64,000 nt of DNA from an uncultured bacterium (GTDB taxonomy: Bacteria; Bacillota; Clostridia; Lachnospirales; Lachnospiraceae), in the NCBI GenBank assembly GCA_905215625.1, contig CAJMQQ010000005.1:10023-74022 (forward strand). The letters are read 5' to 3'. Within the stretch, counting starts at the first letter, position 1, and the number at the start of each line of letters is the position of its first letter. Position numbers and translations under genes: made by a program. This document shows positions 35,200-43,562 of the stretch, piece after piece. The notes under the pieces were generated by a model, which was not told the origin of the DNA, ran no database searches, and worked only from the letters and a program-made list of their open reading frames with translations.

Positions 35200-36126
35200 A
35201 TGAACAGATTATTAAACGTATCCTCATCCCCTCATGTAAGGGATCAGGTAACCACTAGCAACATTATGTTCGATGTGGCGATTGCCATGCTTCCGGCAGC
35301 GGCATTCGGTGTATATCAATTTGGCTTAAAGGCTCTGGTTATTATTATCGGAACCGTTTTAGCCTGCGTAGCAAGTGAATATTTATATGAAAAAGGCATG
35401 AAGAAGCCGATTACCATTGCAGATGGAAGCGCCTTGGTAACCGGTATGATTCTGGCTCTGAATATGCCTGCCGACATTCCGGTATGGATCCCTATGCTTG
35501 GCGGCGTGTTTGCAATTATTGTAGTAAAGCAGTTATACGGCGGTTTAGGACAGAACTTTATGAACCCTGCTCTGGCAGCAAGATGTTTCCTGTTAATCTC
35601 CTTTACCGGCAAGATGACTACCTTTTCCTTAAACGGCGTTACCGGAGCTACTCCGTTAGCAGTGTTAAAGTCTGGCGGAAGCGTAGACGTAGCAGCGATG
35701 TTTGTTGGTAAAATTCCAGGAACCATTGGCGAAGTATCTGTAATCGCCCTGTTAATCGGCGCAGCTTATATGCTGTGGAAAAAGGTTATTACCATCCGGA
35801 TTCCGGCATCTTACCTGATTTCCTTCAGCTTATTTGTAGTGATCTTCGGCGGTCATGGACTGGATATGAACTACCTGTTAGCACACTTATGCGGCGGCGG
35901 TTTAATCTTTGGTGCATTCTTTATGGCAACGGACTATGTTACCAGTCCGATTACACCAAACGGTCAGATCGTATATGGTATTTTAATGGGATGCTTAACC
36001 GGACTGTTCCGTTTATTCGGCGGTTCTGCAGAAGGCGTATCCTATGCAATTATTCTGAGCAATATCCTGGTGCCGTTAATTGAGAAGGTAACCCTTCCGA
36101 AGGCATTTGGAAAGGAGGGCAAATAA
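35200..36126 (+). CDS. rnfD: Rnf complex subunit D
   Basis: This 308-residue membrane protein has about ten helices. The covalent-FMN threonine motif TGATPL occurs in NGVTGATPLAVLKSGG (about 145-160), and LNMPADIPVWIPMLGG (about 87-102) is typical. It carries flavin within the membrane part of Rnf. It is 14 bp after rnfC, with GGAGGCGGAAG upstream, and its stop overlaps the rnfG start. Confidence 0.96.
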   Translation: MNRLLNVSSSPHVRDQVTTSNIMFDVAIAMLPAAAFGVYQFGLKALVIIIGTVLACVASEYLYEKGMKKPITIADGSALVTGMILALNMPADIPVWIPMLGGVFAIIVVKQLYGGLGQNFMNPALAARCFLLISFTGKMTTFSLNGVTGATPLAVLKSGGSVDVAAMFVGKIPGTIGEVSVIALLIGAAYMLWKKVITIRIPASYLISFSLFVVIFGGHGLDMNYLLAHLCGGGLIFGAFFMATDYVTSPITPNGQIVYGILMGCLTGLFRLFGGSAEGVSYAIILSNILVPLIEKVTLPKAFGKEGK

Positions 36127-36740
36127 TGATGAAAAAAGGCGGATTTATGAAAGACGCGGTAATTTTATTTGCCATCACCCTGATTGCAGGTCTGTGCCTG
36201 GGCGGCGTTTACGGTATTACCAAGGAGCCGATTGCCAAGGCAGAAGCTGCTGCAAAGATTGCAGCCTATAAAGAAGTCCTTCCGGAAGCAAGCGATTTCG
36301 TAGAAGACGGTATGGCAGACAAAATTGCCGCTTCTGCAGAAGATTTAATGGCTCAGGGCTTCGGCAATGTGTACATCGATTCTGCTGCACAGGCAGTAGA
36401 TGGATCCGGCAATCCAGTTGGATATGTAGTTTCTTCTACTTCCAAAGACGGATTTGGCGGCGAAGTAAAACTTTCTGTAGGTATTAACGGCGAAGGCAAG
36501 GTAAGCGGCATTGCGTTTTTATCCCTGTCTGAAACTCCTGGTCTTGGCATGAATGCAACCGGCGATGAGTTTAAGGGACAGTTTACCGGAAAGAATGCAG
36601 AAACCTTAGCAGTCACCAAAACAGGCGCTCCGGCAGAAAATGAGATTCAGGCAATGTCCGGTGCGACTATTACATCTGAGGCAGTTACAAACGCAGTAAA
36701 TGCAGCCATTTACTTTGTAAATAACTGCGCAGCGAACTAG
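36126..36740 (+). CDS. rnfG: Rnf complex subunit G
   Basis: This 204-residue protein has one membrane anchor (about 8-27) and an extracytoplasmic FMN-binding domain. The covalent attachment motif SGATITSEAV lies near residue 180. It starts with two ATG codons (36126 and 36129) overlapping the rnfD stop; either is possible, with AAAGGAGGG upstream. It carries electrons on the outer side of the membrane. Confidence 0.95.
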   Translation: MMKKGGFMKDAVILFAITLIAGLCLGGVYGITKEPIAKAEAAAKIAAYKEVLPEASDFVEDGMADKIAASAEDLMAQGFGNVYIDSAAQAVDGSGNPVGYVVSSTSKDGFGGEVKLSVGINGEGKVSGIAFLSLSETPGLGMNATGDEFKGQFTGKNAETLAVTKTGAPAENEIQAMSGATITSEAVTNAVNAAIYFVNNCAAN

Positions 36741-36753
36741 GAGGTGGGACGCG

Positions 36754-37545
36754 ATGAATAAGTATACAGAACGTATTTACAATGGTATTATCAAAGAAAA
36801 TCCTACCTTTGTCCTGATGCTTGGTATGTGTCCGACTCTGGCAGTTACCACATCTGCTGTCAACGGTCTGGGCATGGGCTTAAGTACCACCGCGGTTTTG
36901 ATTTTCTCTAACCTGCTTATCTCAGCACTGAGAAACATTATTCCGGATCGGGTACGTATTCCGGCGTTTATCGTAGTTGTAGCATCCCTGGTAACCATGG
37001 TTCAGCTTCTGATCCAGGCGTATCTTCCATTCTTATATGATGCGCTGGGAATTTACATTCCTCTGATCGTAGTAAACTGTATCATCCTGGGACGTGCAGA
37101 GTCCTATGCATCCAAGAATACCCCTCTTGCATCTGCATTTGACGGTATTGGTATGGGACTTGGATTTACCGTAGGATTAACCCTGATCGGTATCTTCCGT
37201 GAACTGTTAGGATCCGGATCCTTCTTCGGAATGACCATTATTCCGGAATCCTTCCATATCTCTATTTTTGTACTGGCTCCTGGCGCATTCTTTGTACTGG
37301 CAATGCTGACTGCATTACAGAACAAGTTTAAAGCTCCTTCCGCTACCAATGGTTCTGTATCCGGCTCCAAGCTGGCCTGCGGCGGCGACTGTTCCCACTG
37401 CAGCGGTTCTTCCTGCATGGCAAACCATGATATTTTAGAGACCCGTCAGAGACAGGCAGAGGAAGAAGCGCTTGCAAAGAAGAAAGCAGCGCTGGCAGCA
37501 AAAGAAGCAGAGTTAAAAGCAGCAACTGCTAAGAAGAATGAATAG
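36754..37545 (+). CDS. rnfE: Rnf complex subunit E with Cys-rich C-terminal extension
   Basis: This integral membrane subunit has six helices in residues 1 to about 198 (NPTFVLMLGMCPTLAVTTSA at the start). Canonical RnfE is about 200 residues; this one has 263. The extra tail holds C209, C213, C216 and C221 in the pattern C-x3-C-x2-C-x4-C, followed by a highly charged Ala/Lys/Glu helix (about 230-263). The cysteines could bind an extra metal or Fe-S centre; that is inference. GGAGG precedes the start and the gene lies 13 bp after rnfG. Confidence 0.94.
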   Translation: MNKYTERIYNGIIKENPTFVLMLGMCPTLAVTTSAVNGLGMGLSTTAVLIFSNLLISALRNIIPDRVRIPAFIVVVASLVTMVQLLIQAYLPFLYDALGIYIPLIVVNCIILGRAESYASKNTPLASAFDGIGMGLGFTVGLTLIGIFRELLGSGSFFGMTIIPESFHISIFVLAPGAFFVLAMLTALQNKFKAPSATNGSVSGSKLACGGDCSHCSGSSCMANHDILETRQRQAEEEALAKKKAALAAKEAELKAATAKKNE

Positions 37546-37558
37546 GAGGAAGGATTAG

Positions 37559-38134
37559 ATGCAAGAATTATTATTGATTGCCATTGGTTCCGCCCTGGTA
37601 AACAACGTTGTATTGAGCCAGTTCTTAGGCCTGTGTCCCTTCCTTGGAGTTTCCAAAAAGGTAGAGACTTCCGCCGGAATGGGCGCAGCTGTTATTTTCG
37701 TTATTACACTGGCCTGTATTGCAACCAACCTGATTTACAGCTATGTGCTGGTACCTTTAAACCTTGAATATCTGCAGACCATCGCATTTATTCTGGTAAT
37801 CGCAGCTCTGGTTCAGTTTGTGGAGATGTTCTTAAAGAAAAATATGGTTTCCCTATATGAATCTTTAGGCGTATATCTTCCTCTGATTACCACCAACTGT
37901 GCAGTGTTAGGTGTTGCATTGACCAACGTTCAGAAAGAGTACAATTTCGTTGAGAGCGTGGTAAACGGCATCGGTATTTCCGTAGGCTTTACCATTGCGA
38001 TTGTTATGTTAGCCGGTATCCGTGAAAAGCTTGAGAACAATGATATTCCTTATAACTTCCAGGGATCTCCCATTGTTCTGATTACCGCCGGACTGATGGC
38101 AATTGCATTTTTCGGATTTTCCGGATTAATTTAA
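37559..38134 (+). CDS. rnfA: Rnf complex subunit A
   Basis: This 191-residue membrane protein has six helices and family motifs LVNNVVLSQFLGLCPFLGVS (about 13-32) and ITTNCAVLGVAL (about 104-115). It is homologous to RnfE in inverted topology; together they form the membrane core with a [2Fe-2S] centre between conserved cysteines. GGAGGAAGG lies just upstream. Confidence 0.96.
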   Translation: MQELLLIAIGSALVNNVVLSQFLGLCPFLGVSKKVETSAGMGAAVIFVITLACIATNLIYSYVLVPLNLEYLQTIAFILVIAALVQFVEMFLKKNMVSLYESLGVYLPLITTNCAVLGVALTNVQKEYNFVESVVNGIGISVGFTIAIVMLAGIREKLENNDIPYNFQGSPIVLITAGLMAIAFFGFSGLI

Positions 38135-38149
38135 AGGGGGAGACGAAGG

Positions 38150-38944
38150 ATGAATATTATCGGAATCGTAATTGCCTCAGCAGCAGTTGTAGGAATTATC
38201 GGTATTGTAATTGGCGTGCTGTTAGGCGTTGCCAGTGAAAAATTTAAAGTAGAAGTAGATGAAAAAGAAATCCTGGTCAGAAACGAGCTGCCTGGAAACA
38301 ACTGCGGCGGCTGTGGTTATGCAGGATGCGACGCTTTAGCAAAAGCAATTGCAGCAGGCCAGGCAGACGTAGGCGCCTGTCCAGTCGGCGGAGCGCCGGT
38401 AGCAGAAAAGATTGCTTCTATCATGGGTGTAGAAGCAGGCGCAGGCGTAAAGAAAGTAGCATTTGTAAAGTGTAAAGGTACTTGTGACAAGACCAGAATG
38501 CAGTACCGTTACTACGGAATCGACGACTGCCGCAAGGTATCCGTGGTTCCTGGAACTGGTGAAAAAGCCTGCTCTTACGGATGTATGGGTTATGGCTCCT
38601 GTGTAAAGGCCTGTGAGTTTGACGCAATTCACGTTGTAGACGGCGTTGCAGTCGTAGATAAGGAAAAATGCGTTGCCTGCGGCAAGTGTACAGAAGCGTG
38701 TCCGCTGGGTCTGATTACCTTAGTTCCTTACAATGCAGAGCATCTGGTACAGTGTAATTCCCACGATAAAGGCAAGGATGTCAAGGCAAAATGTGACAAC
38801 GGCTGTATCGGCTGTACCCTGTGCACCAAGCAGTGTGAATTCGACGCGATCCACATGGACAACAACGTAGCAGTCATTGACTACGAAAAGTGTACTAACT
38901 GCGGCAAGTGTGCAGAAAAGTGCCCGACAAAGGTAATTCTGTAA
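38150..38944 (+). CDS. rnfB: Rnf complex subunit B (ferredoxin-like)
   Basis: This 264-residue protein has one N-terminal membrane helix (about 4-25), a 4Fe-4S cluster motif NNCGGCGYAGCDALAKAI (about 50-67) and then several ferredoxin-type motifs: CSYGCMGYGSCVKACEF, CVACGKCTEACP, CIGCTLCTKQCEF and CTNCGKCAEKCP. It is the entry point for electrons from ferredoxin. It is the last gene of the operon and a terminator follows. Confidence 0.96.
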   Translation: MNIIGIVIASAAVVGIIGIVIGVLLGVASEKFKVEVDEKEILVRNELPGNNCGGCGYAGCDALAKAIAAGQADVGACPVGGAPVAEKIASIMGVEAGAGVKKVAFVKCKGTCDKTRMQYRYYGIDDCRKVSVVPGTGEKACSYGCMGYGSCVKACEFDAIHVVDGVAVVDKEKCVACGKCTEACPLGLITLVPYNAEHLVQCNSHDKGKDVKAKCDNGCIGCTLCTKQCEFDAIHMDNNVAVIDYEKCTNCGKCAEKCPTKVIL

Positions 38945-38969
38945 GAAATGTTATAAATTTATAAAAAGA

Positions 38970-39011
38970 CGCTGTCTGATTGTCAGTTGATGATGATCAG
39001 GCGGCGTTTTT
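38970..39011 (+). terminator. rnf operon terminator
   Basis: CGCTGTCTGAT pairs with ATCAGGCGGCG (11 bp with two G-U pairs), followed by TTTTT at 39007-39011. It lies 26 bp after the rnfB stop. Confidence 0.8.
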
Positions 39012-39027
39012 GCTGTCAAAAAAACTA

Positions 39028-39057
39028 TTGACAGAACACCAGGAATCAAGATAATAA
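39028..39057 (+). promoter_or_regulatory. Possible promoter of the NifX-FKBP fusion gene
   Basis: TTGACA (39028-39033), 18-bp spacer and TAATAA (39052-39057). The gene starts at 39106. Confidence 0.5.
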
Positions 39058-39105
39058 TAAAGAGAGGCATTAAGCCCTAGAAAATATGGAAGATGAGGGA
39101 CATAA

Positions 39106-39954
39106 ATGAAGATTGCAGTAACTTATGATAATGGAAATGTATTTCAGCATTTTGGAAAGACCGAATTTTTTAAGATATATCAGGTGGAAAACAATCAGGT
39201 GGTTTCCAGCGAAATAATTAGTTCCAATGGCAGCGGTCATGGAGCATTGGCTGGTATTTTGGCCGAGCAGGACGTAGACGTACTGATTTGCGGAGGTATT
39301 GGGGGCGGCGCCCAGGCAGCCCTTGCAGAAGCAGGAGTAGAACTGTGCGCTGGCGCTCAGGGTGACACCGATCAGGCGGTTTGTGCCTATTTATCTGGCG
39401 AACTGGTATCTACTGGCGCAAACTGTGATCACCACCATGAGGAAGGCCATGATTGCGGCCATCATGAAGACGGCCATTCCTGTGGAGGCCACTGCGGAGG
39501 TTCCTGCGGTTCCCGTCCTGCATTAAGCGGACGGAATGTAGGAAAGACCTGCCGGACTCACTATAGGGGAACCTTTAATGATGGAACACAGTTTGACTCT
39601 TCCTATGACCGTGGAGAGCCGTTGGAATTTATCTGCGGCGCAGGCCAGATGATTCGCGGATTTGACGCAGCAGTAGCAGATATGGAAGTAGGACAAATTG
39701 TAGATGTCCATTTGATGCCGGAAGAGGCTTATGGAATGGCAGATCCCAACGCCATATTTGCAGTGGAAATTGCACAGCTTCCAGGCTCTGAAAATCTGGA
39801 GGTAGGCCAGCAGGTATATCTGACCAACCAGTATGGACAGCCATTTCCAGTAAAGGTAACAGAAAAAGATGCAGATACCATTACCTTTGATGCAAATCAC
39901 GAAATGGCAGGAAAGGAATTAAACTTCCAGATTGAGCTGGTAGAAGTCAGATAA
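39106..39954 (+). CDS. NifX/NifB-type cofactor-binding domain fused to FKBP (SlyD-like) peptidyl-prolyl isomerase
   Basis: This 282-residue protein joins two unrelated domains. Residues 1-103 are a dinitrogenase iron-molybdenum cofactor family domain (MKIAVTYDNG, FGKTEFFKIYQVE, VDVLICGGIGGGAQAALAEAG). Residues 107-134 form a linker with eight His and five Cys. Residues about 145-282 are an FKBP-type isomerase with a SlyD-like arrangement (THYRGTFNDGTQFDSSYDRG, GAGQMIRGFDAAVADM, inserted flap with PEEAYGMADPNA). His/Cys-rich stretches in SlyD bind nickel or zinc. A metal-delivery or metalloprotein-folding role is likely but inferred. Located between rnf and a lipoprotein gene. Confidence 0.88.
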   Translation: MKIAVTYDNGNVFQHFGKTEFFKIYQVENNQVVSSEIISSNGSGHGALAGILAEQDVDVLICGGIGGGAQAALAEAGVELCAGAQGDTDQAVCAYLSGELVSTGANCDHHHEEGHDCGHHEDGHSCGGHCGGSCGSRPALSGRNVGKTCRTHYRGTFNDGTQFDSSYDRGEPLEFICGAGQMIRGFDAAVADMEVGQIVDVHLMPEEAYGMADPNAIFAVEIAQLPGSENLEVGQQVYLTNQYGQPFPVKVTEKDADTITFDANHEMAGKELNFQIELVEVR

Positions 39955-40008
39955 ATAGCAATTATAGGAAAACAGGACTTGCGGCAGATGCCGGAAAGGG
40001 CGCAAACT

Positions 40009-40350
40009 ATGAAGGAAAAGGAAAGAACAGAGAGAATGAAAAATATAGCATATATTCTGGCTGTTTTTGGACTTGGAATTCTGCTTTGCGCCTGCACTCC
40101 GAAACATTCCGGGACGGAATCTGCTGCAAAGACGCCAACTGGCTATCCAAGTGATGAAGTGCAGCGGCAGACGGTTTATTATGATGGAAAGCTGTACTGG
40201 TACCAGTTTGATGGCTTTGATAATTCTTTAGAAGAGGGATTTGAACTGGCTGGAACTGTCGAAGAAGTTTTTACGAAGGAGTATCCATCCAGCGAGTATG
40301 GCGGAACCAGGGTAGAAGCTGGACAGAAACAAAGTTTTAAGATAAAATAA
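40009..40350 (+). CDS. Small putative lipoprotein of unknown function
   Basis: This protein of about 113 residues has a basic start, a hydrophobic segment (IAYILAVFGLGILLCAC) and a lipobox-like LCAC, then a Tyr/Asp/Glu-rich outer part (VYYDGKLYWYQFDGFD, then GFELAGTVEEVF). The family is common in Lachnospiraceae but has no known role. The end (GQKQSFKIK) looks short and the gene may have lost its C-terminus. I chose ATG 40009 with GGAAAGGG upstream; 40036 is an alternative. The LacI-type operator of the next gene lies 11 bp after the stop. Confidence 0.6.
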   Translation: MKEKERTERMKNIAYILAVFGLGILLCACTPKHSGTESAAKTPTGYPSDEVQRQTVYYDGKLYWYQFDGFDNSLEEGFELAGTVEEVFTKEYPSSEYGGTRVEAGQKQSFKIK

Positions 40351-40360
40351 AAGGAAACAA

Positions 40361-40378
40361 TATACACTCGTGTGTACA
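40361..40378. promoter_or_regulatory. LacI-type operator site A (before PTS IIC-IID)
   Basis: TATACACTCGTGTGTACA is a near-palindrome with central CG. It lies 25 bp before the PTS gene and matches three other sites in this cluster (42016, 43598, 44732). Confidence 0.8.
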
Positions 40379-40403
40379 ACAAGGGAGAAAAGGGGATAAG
40401 ACG

Positions 40404-41975
40404 ATGGAGATAACCTTCGTTCAATGTATTTTGATTGGAGTATGGACGGCTTTTTGCATGACAGGGATGCTGATGGGGACATACTTTACCCGTTGTCTGG
40501 TAATGGCTGCAGGAGTTGGAGTAATTTTGGGAGATGTGGAAACCGGACTTCTCATGGGAGCGGTAGGAGAACTGGCCTTTTTGGGATTTGGGGTTTCTTC
40601 CGGCGGATCTGTTCCGCCTAATCCAGCCGGACCAGGCATTATCGGCGCAATTCTGGCGATTACAATGAAAAACCAGGGGATGGACGCAGATGCGGCGCTG
40701 GCTTATTCCATACCGTTTGCCATATTGATTCAATTTGTGATTACAGGAATTTACACAGTGGCGACGGGATTGGTGCCAAAGGCAGAGCAGGCAGTAGAAC
40801 AGGGAAATTACAAAAAATTTCATTTGCTTGCGAACAGCACGATCCTGATGTTTCTGGCAGCAGGATTTCTCATTGGTTTTGTAGCTGCGTCGCAAAACCA
40901 GAATTTAGAGACACTGATCCAGATGATTCCCGCATGGCTGACGGAAGGCCTGGGAGCAGCGGGGAAGATGCTGCCGGCAGTAGGATTTGCAGTGATTTTA
41001 AGCGTCATGCTGACGCCGGATATTGGACTGTTTGCACTGTTAGGATATGTTCTGGCTGCATATTTAAACTGTTCGGTAATTGTAATTTTCCTGATTGCCT
41101 TAGGCGCAGCGGTTTTTGCGACGTTTTTTGGAAAAAAGAAAAGAGGCGCCGATGGAACCGGTAAACGATCATCAGAATTCGTAAAAAAAGATAGTCAATA
41201 TTCGGAACGGATCCCCCAAAAAGAACTTCGCCGTATTTCCAGGAGAACGGCGCTAAAGGCCTATTTTCTTCAAAATGGATATAATTACGGGAACTATGAA
41301 GGGCTGGCTTATGCAGAGATTTTATATCCGGCATTAAAGCGGATGTGTAAAAATGATGGAGAACTCCGACAGGAATTAAAAGACAGCCTGGGGTACTGCA
41401 GCATAAATCCGAATTTTTTGCCGATTTTAACGAGTTTCCATCTGGTTTCTTTTAATAAAGGAATGCCTGCAAAAGCGACAAATGATATACGGCTTGCACT
41501 GATGGGTCCGTTGGCGGGGATTGGGGATTCCCTGGTACAGTTTTGCTTTGCGCCAGTATTTTCTACGATTGGAGCATTAATGGCCCAAAAAGGAATGATT
41601 GCCGGCCCTATTGTATTTTTACTGGGAATGAATTCTTTGATTTTAGGTCTGAAGTTGTTAAACGAAGAACTGGGATTTCGCCTGAGTACTTCCCTGGCAG
41701 ATAAAATGAAAGGCAGCTTGACGCCAATTTCCAGAGCGGCCCGCATGGTTGGAACATCTATTATTGCCGGACTTGTCGTTACCAGCGTAAAAATAGAACT
41801 GGCAGCATTTCCATTTCAGGAGATTGCAGATACCGTTTTTCCAGGGGGAGCAGCTGTAATTCTGACAGGTCTTTTATTCTATCTGATAAAGATTCGGAAA
41901 TGGAATATGTACCGTCTGGTAGGCGTGATTCTGGCGGCTGGAATTATTTTAAAAACAGTGGGAATGCTGGTTTAA
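40404..41975 (+). CDS. PTS mannose/sorbose-family EIIC-EIID fusion
   Basis: This 523-residue membrane protein has two parts. Residues 1 to about 250 are EIIC of the mannose-fructose-sorbose class (GVILGDVETGLLMGAVGELAFLG, then VPPNPAGPGIIGAILAIT), with eight or so helices. After a charged linker (about 250-275), residues about 276-523 are EIID (LQNGYNYGNYEGLAYAEILYP, LMGPLAGIGDSLVQ). IIC and IID are normally separate genes. The phosphorylating IIA and IIB parts are not encoded nearby, so it must borrow them or act as a non-phosphorylating channel. Operator site A precedes it. Confidence 0.88.
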   Translation: MEITFVQCILIGVWTAFCMTGMLMGTYFTRCLVMAAGVGVILGDVETGLLMGAVGELAFLGFGVSSGGSVPPNPAGPGIIGAILAITMKNQGMDADAALAYSIPFAILIQFVITGIYTVATGLVPKAEQAVEQGNYKKFHLLANSTILMFLAAGFLIGFVAASQNQNLETLIQMIPAWLTEGLGAAGKMLPAVGFAVILSVMLTPDIGLFALLGYVLAAYLNCSVIVIFLIALGAAVFATFFGKKKRGADGTGKRSSEFVKKDSQYSERIPQKELRRISRRTALKAYFLQNGYNYGNYEGLAYAEILYPALKRMCKNDGELRQELKDSLGYCSINPNFLPILTSFHLVSFNKGMPAKATNDIRLALMGPLAGIGDSLVQFCFAPVFSTIGALMAQKGMIAGPIVFLLGMNSLILGLKLLNEELGFRLSTSLADKMKGSLTPISRAARMVGTSIIAGLVVTSVKIELAAFPFQEIADTVFPGGAAVILTGLLFYLIKIRKWNMYRLVGVILAAGIILKTVGMLV

Positions 41976-41982
41976 AACAATC

Positions 41983-42010
41983 TTGACAAATCAACAAATA
42001 ATGCTAATAT
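41983..42010 (+). promoter_or_regulatory. Promoter of the isomerase-like gene
   Basis: TTGACA (41983-41988), 16-bp spacer and TAATAT (42005-42010). Operator site B starts 6 bp later, covering the expected transcription start. Confidence 0.7.
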
Positions 42011-42015
42011 AGCTA

Positions 42016-42033
42016 TATACACACGTATTTACA
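42016..42033. promoter_or_regulatory. LacI-type operator site B (before the isomerase-like gene)
   Basis: TATACACACGTATTTACA matches site A at 15 of 18 positions, including the central CG and both arms. It lies just downstream of a good -10 box. Confidence 0.78.
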
Positions 42034-42100
42034 AAGACAAACTTGTACAATACAAATAACAGCATCAGAAAAATGATGTTGTTCGACGGAGGGGAAAAAG

Positions 42101-43447
42101 ATGAAGCGGAAATTAAATGTAGGATTTGTAACAACTTACTCAGGACGCTGGCCAAAAGAACTGCCAGAGCAGCGGGACAGGGAATACGGAGCCTGGCTGG
42201 AAGAACAGCTTCCCCAGGTCAATGTGATAAAGGCTTCCCGGATTGGCTGTACGAAAGAAGCGCTGGAAACCATTGCAGGAGAATTTAAACAGGCTTCTGC
42301 AGATGTTATGGTGCTGGTATATGGTGCGTTTACAGGGGACGACGCGGCTGCATACCTGACTGAGACGTTAAATATTCCGATTATTTTATGGGCGCCGTAT
42401 GAGGTTCCATTTGAAAAAAATACCAGACTTTATGCCAACGCCCTTTGTTCCATGACAATGAATGCCGCATCTTTACGCAGATTAGGAGCAGTTTATCATA
42501 CAGTATATGGAAGCAAAGAAGACGAGAGGGCCGCTTCTAAGATTCGTTCCCTGATTTTGGCATATCACACAGTAAAAGCCATGAGAAATACCAATTTAGG
42601 GCTTTTAGGATACCGGCCGACTGCATTTTATAACTGCGCATTTGATGAAGGCTTGATTCGCCGGACATTTGGAGTAAAAATTGAAGAAACGGACTTAAAA
42701 GTAGTTTTTGATAAAATGGCAGAACTTCCGGAAGAAGCATGGAAAGCCGATATGGAGAAGATGGAAAAGACCTATAATATGGATACGCTTCCGGACGGAC
42801 ATTTGGAAAACCATTCCAAGCTTTATCTGGCATTAAAAGAAGTAATGACAGCGCAGGGATATGATTATGGAGTAATTAAATGCTGGCCAGAGATGGGAAA
42901 TCTCCATACTACTCCATGCGCAGTCTTAGGAAGGCTGGCAGATGACGGCGTCCACATTGGATGCGAGGGGGATGTCGATGCAGAATTGGCTCAGATTGCC
43001 GAAAACTATCTGACCGGACTTCCCACCTTTATTACAGATATGATTAATATCGACGAAGAGAAGAATACCATGACATTCTGGCACTGCGGAAATGCTGCTC
43101 CATCTCTGGCAAATCCAAAATATGAGCTGCTGATGAGAAATCATCCGTTGGCAGGACAGGGAACTGCATTCTGGGGGGCATTAAAGCCAGGAAATGTGAC
43201 CATTGCCAGATTCTGCAACATTGACGGAGCGTATAAGCTGTTTTTGATGAAGGGTGAGGCAATTGATATGGATCGCTATACCAGAGGAATCATGGCAAAT
43301 GTGAAGGTAGAGCGTCCGGTTCGGGAAGTAATTGAGCAGATTATTGAAGAAGGCGTACCGCATCATTACAGCCTGGTATGGGCAGATGTGGCAGAAGAGT
43401 TAAAACAGGTATGTCAGCTGCTTCAGATTCCGGTGATTGAATTGTAA
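42101..43447 (+). CDS. L-fucose/L-arabinose isomerase-family protein
   Basis: This 448-residue cytoplasmic protein has the FucI-like architecture: an N-terminal Rossmann-like part (NVGFVTTYSGRWP, VMVLVYGAFTGDDAAAYL), a central part with CWPEMGN (about 268-274) and a C-terminal domain with TFWHCGNAAPSLANP (about 326-340). It likely interconverts an aldose and a ketose, or belongs to the non-canonical fucose-isomerase-like group whose reactions are mostly unknown. It has its own operator and promoter and lies between the PTS gene and the regulator. GGAGGGG precedes the ATG. Confidence 0.8.
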   Translation: MKRKLNVGFVTTYSGRWPKELPEQRDREYGAWLEEQLPQVNVIKASRIGCTKEALETIAGEFKQASADVMVLVYGAFTGDDAAAYLTETLNIPIILWAPYEVPFEKNTRLYANALCSMTMNAASLRRLGAVYHTVYGSKEDERAASKIRSLILAYHTVKAMRNTNLGLLGYRPTAFYNCAFDEGLIRRTFGVKIEETDLKVVFDKMAELPEEAWKADMEKMEKTYNMDTLPDGHLENHSKLYLALKEVMTAQGYDYGVIKCWPEMGNLHTTPCAVLGRLADDGVHIGCEGDVDAELAQIAENYLTGLPTFITDMINIDEEKNTMTFWHCGNAAPSLANPKYELLMRNHPLAGQGTAFWGALKPGNVTIARFCNIDGAYKLFLMKGEAIDMDRYTRGIMANVKVERPVREVIEQIIEEGVPHHYSLVWADVAEELKQVCQLLQIPVIEL

Positions 43448-43470
43448 ACCTAAATGGATAACGGGAAGTT

Positions 43471-43529
43471 CTATCCGTGTACAGGGACAATCCACGAAAG
43501 AGTGAATATAGGTGTCTGTACATGGATAG
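43471..43529. repeat. Inverted repeat between the isomerase-like gene and lacI
   Basis: CTATCCGTGTACAGGGACA (43471-43489) and TGTCTGTACATGGATAG (43513-43529) form a hairpin of about 17 bp with one G-U pair and a two-base bulge. It lacks a T tract. It may be a weak terminator or mRNA-end stabiliser. Confidence 0.65.
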
Positions 43530-43562
43530 AAAAAATACATTAAGAAAAATCGACAAAATTAC

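Noticed and set aside
43471..43529. Inverted repeat as a fifth LacI operator
   Set aside because: It lacks the compact 18-bp form and the central CG of the other four sites.
43549..43557. Spo0A box-like ATCGACAAA upstream of lacI
   Set aside because: Only seven of eight positions fit TTGTCGAA, which is expected by chance in a window of this size.
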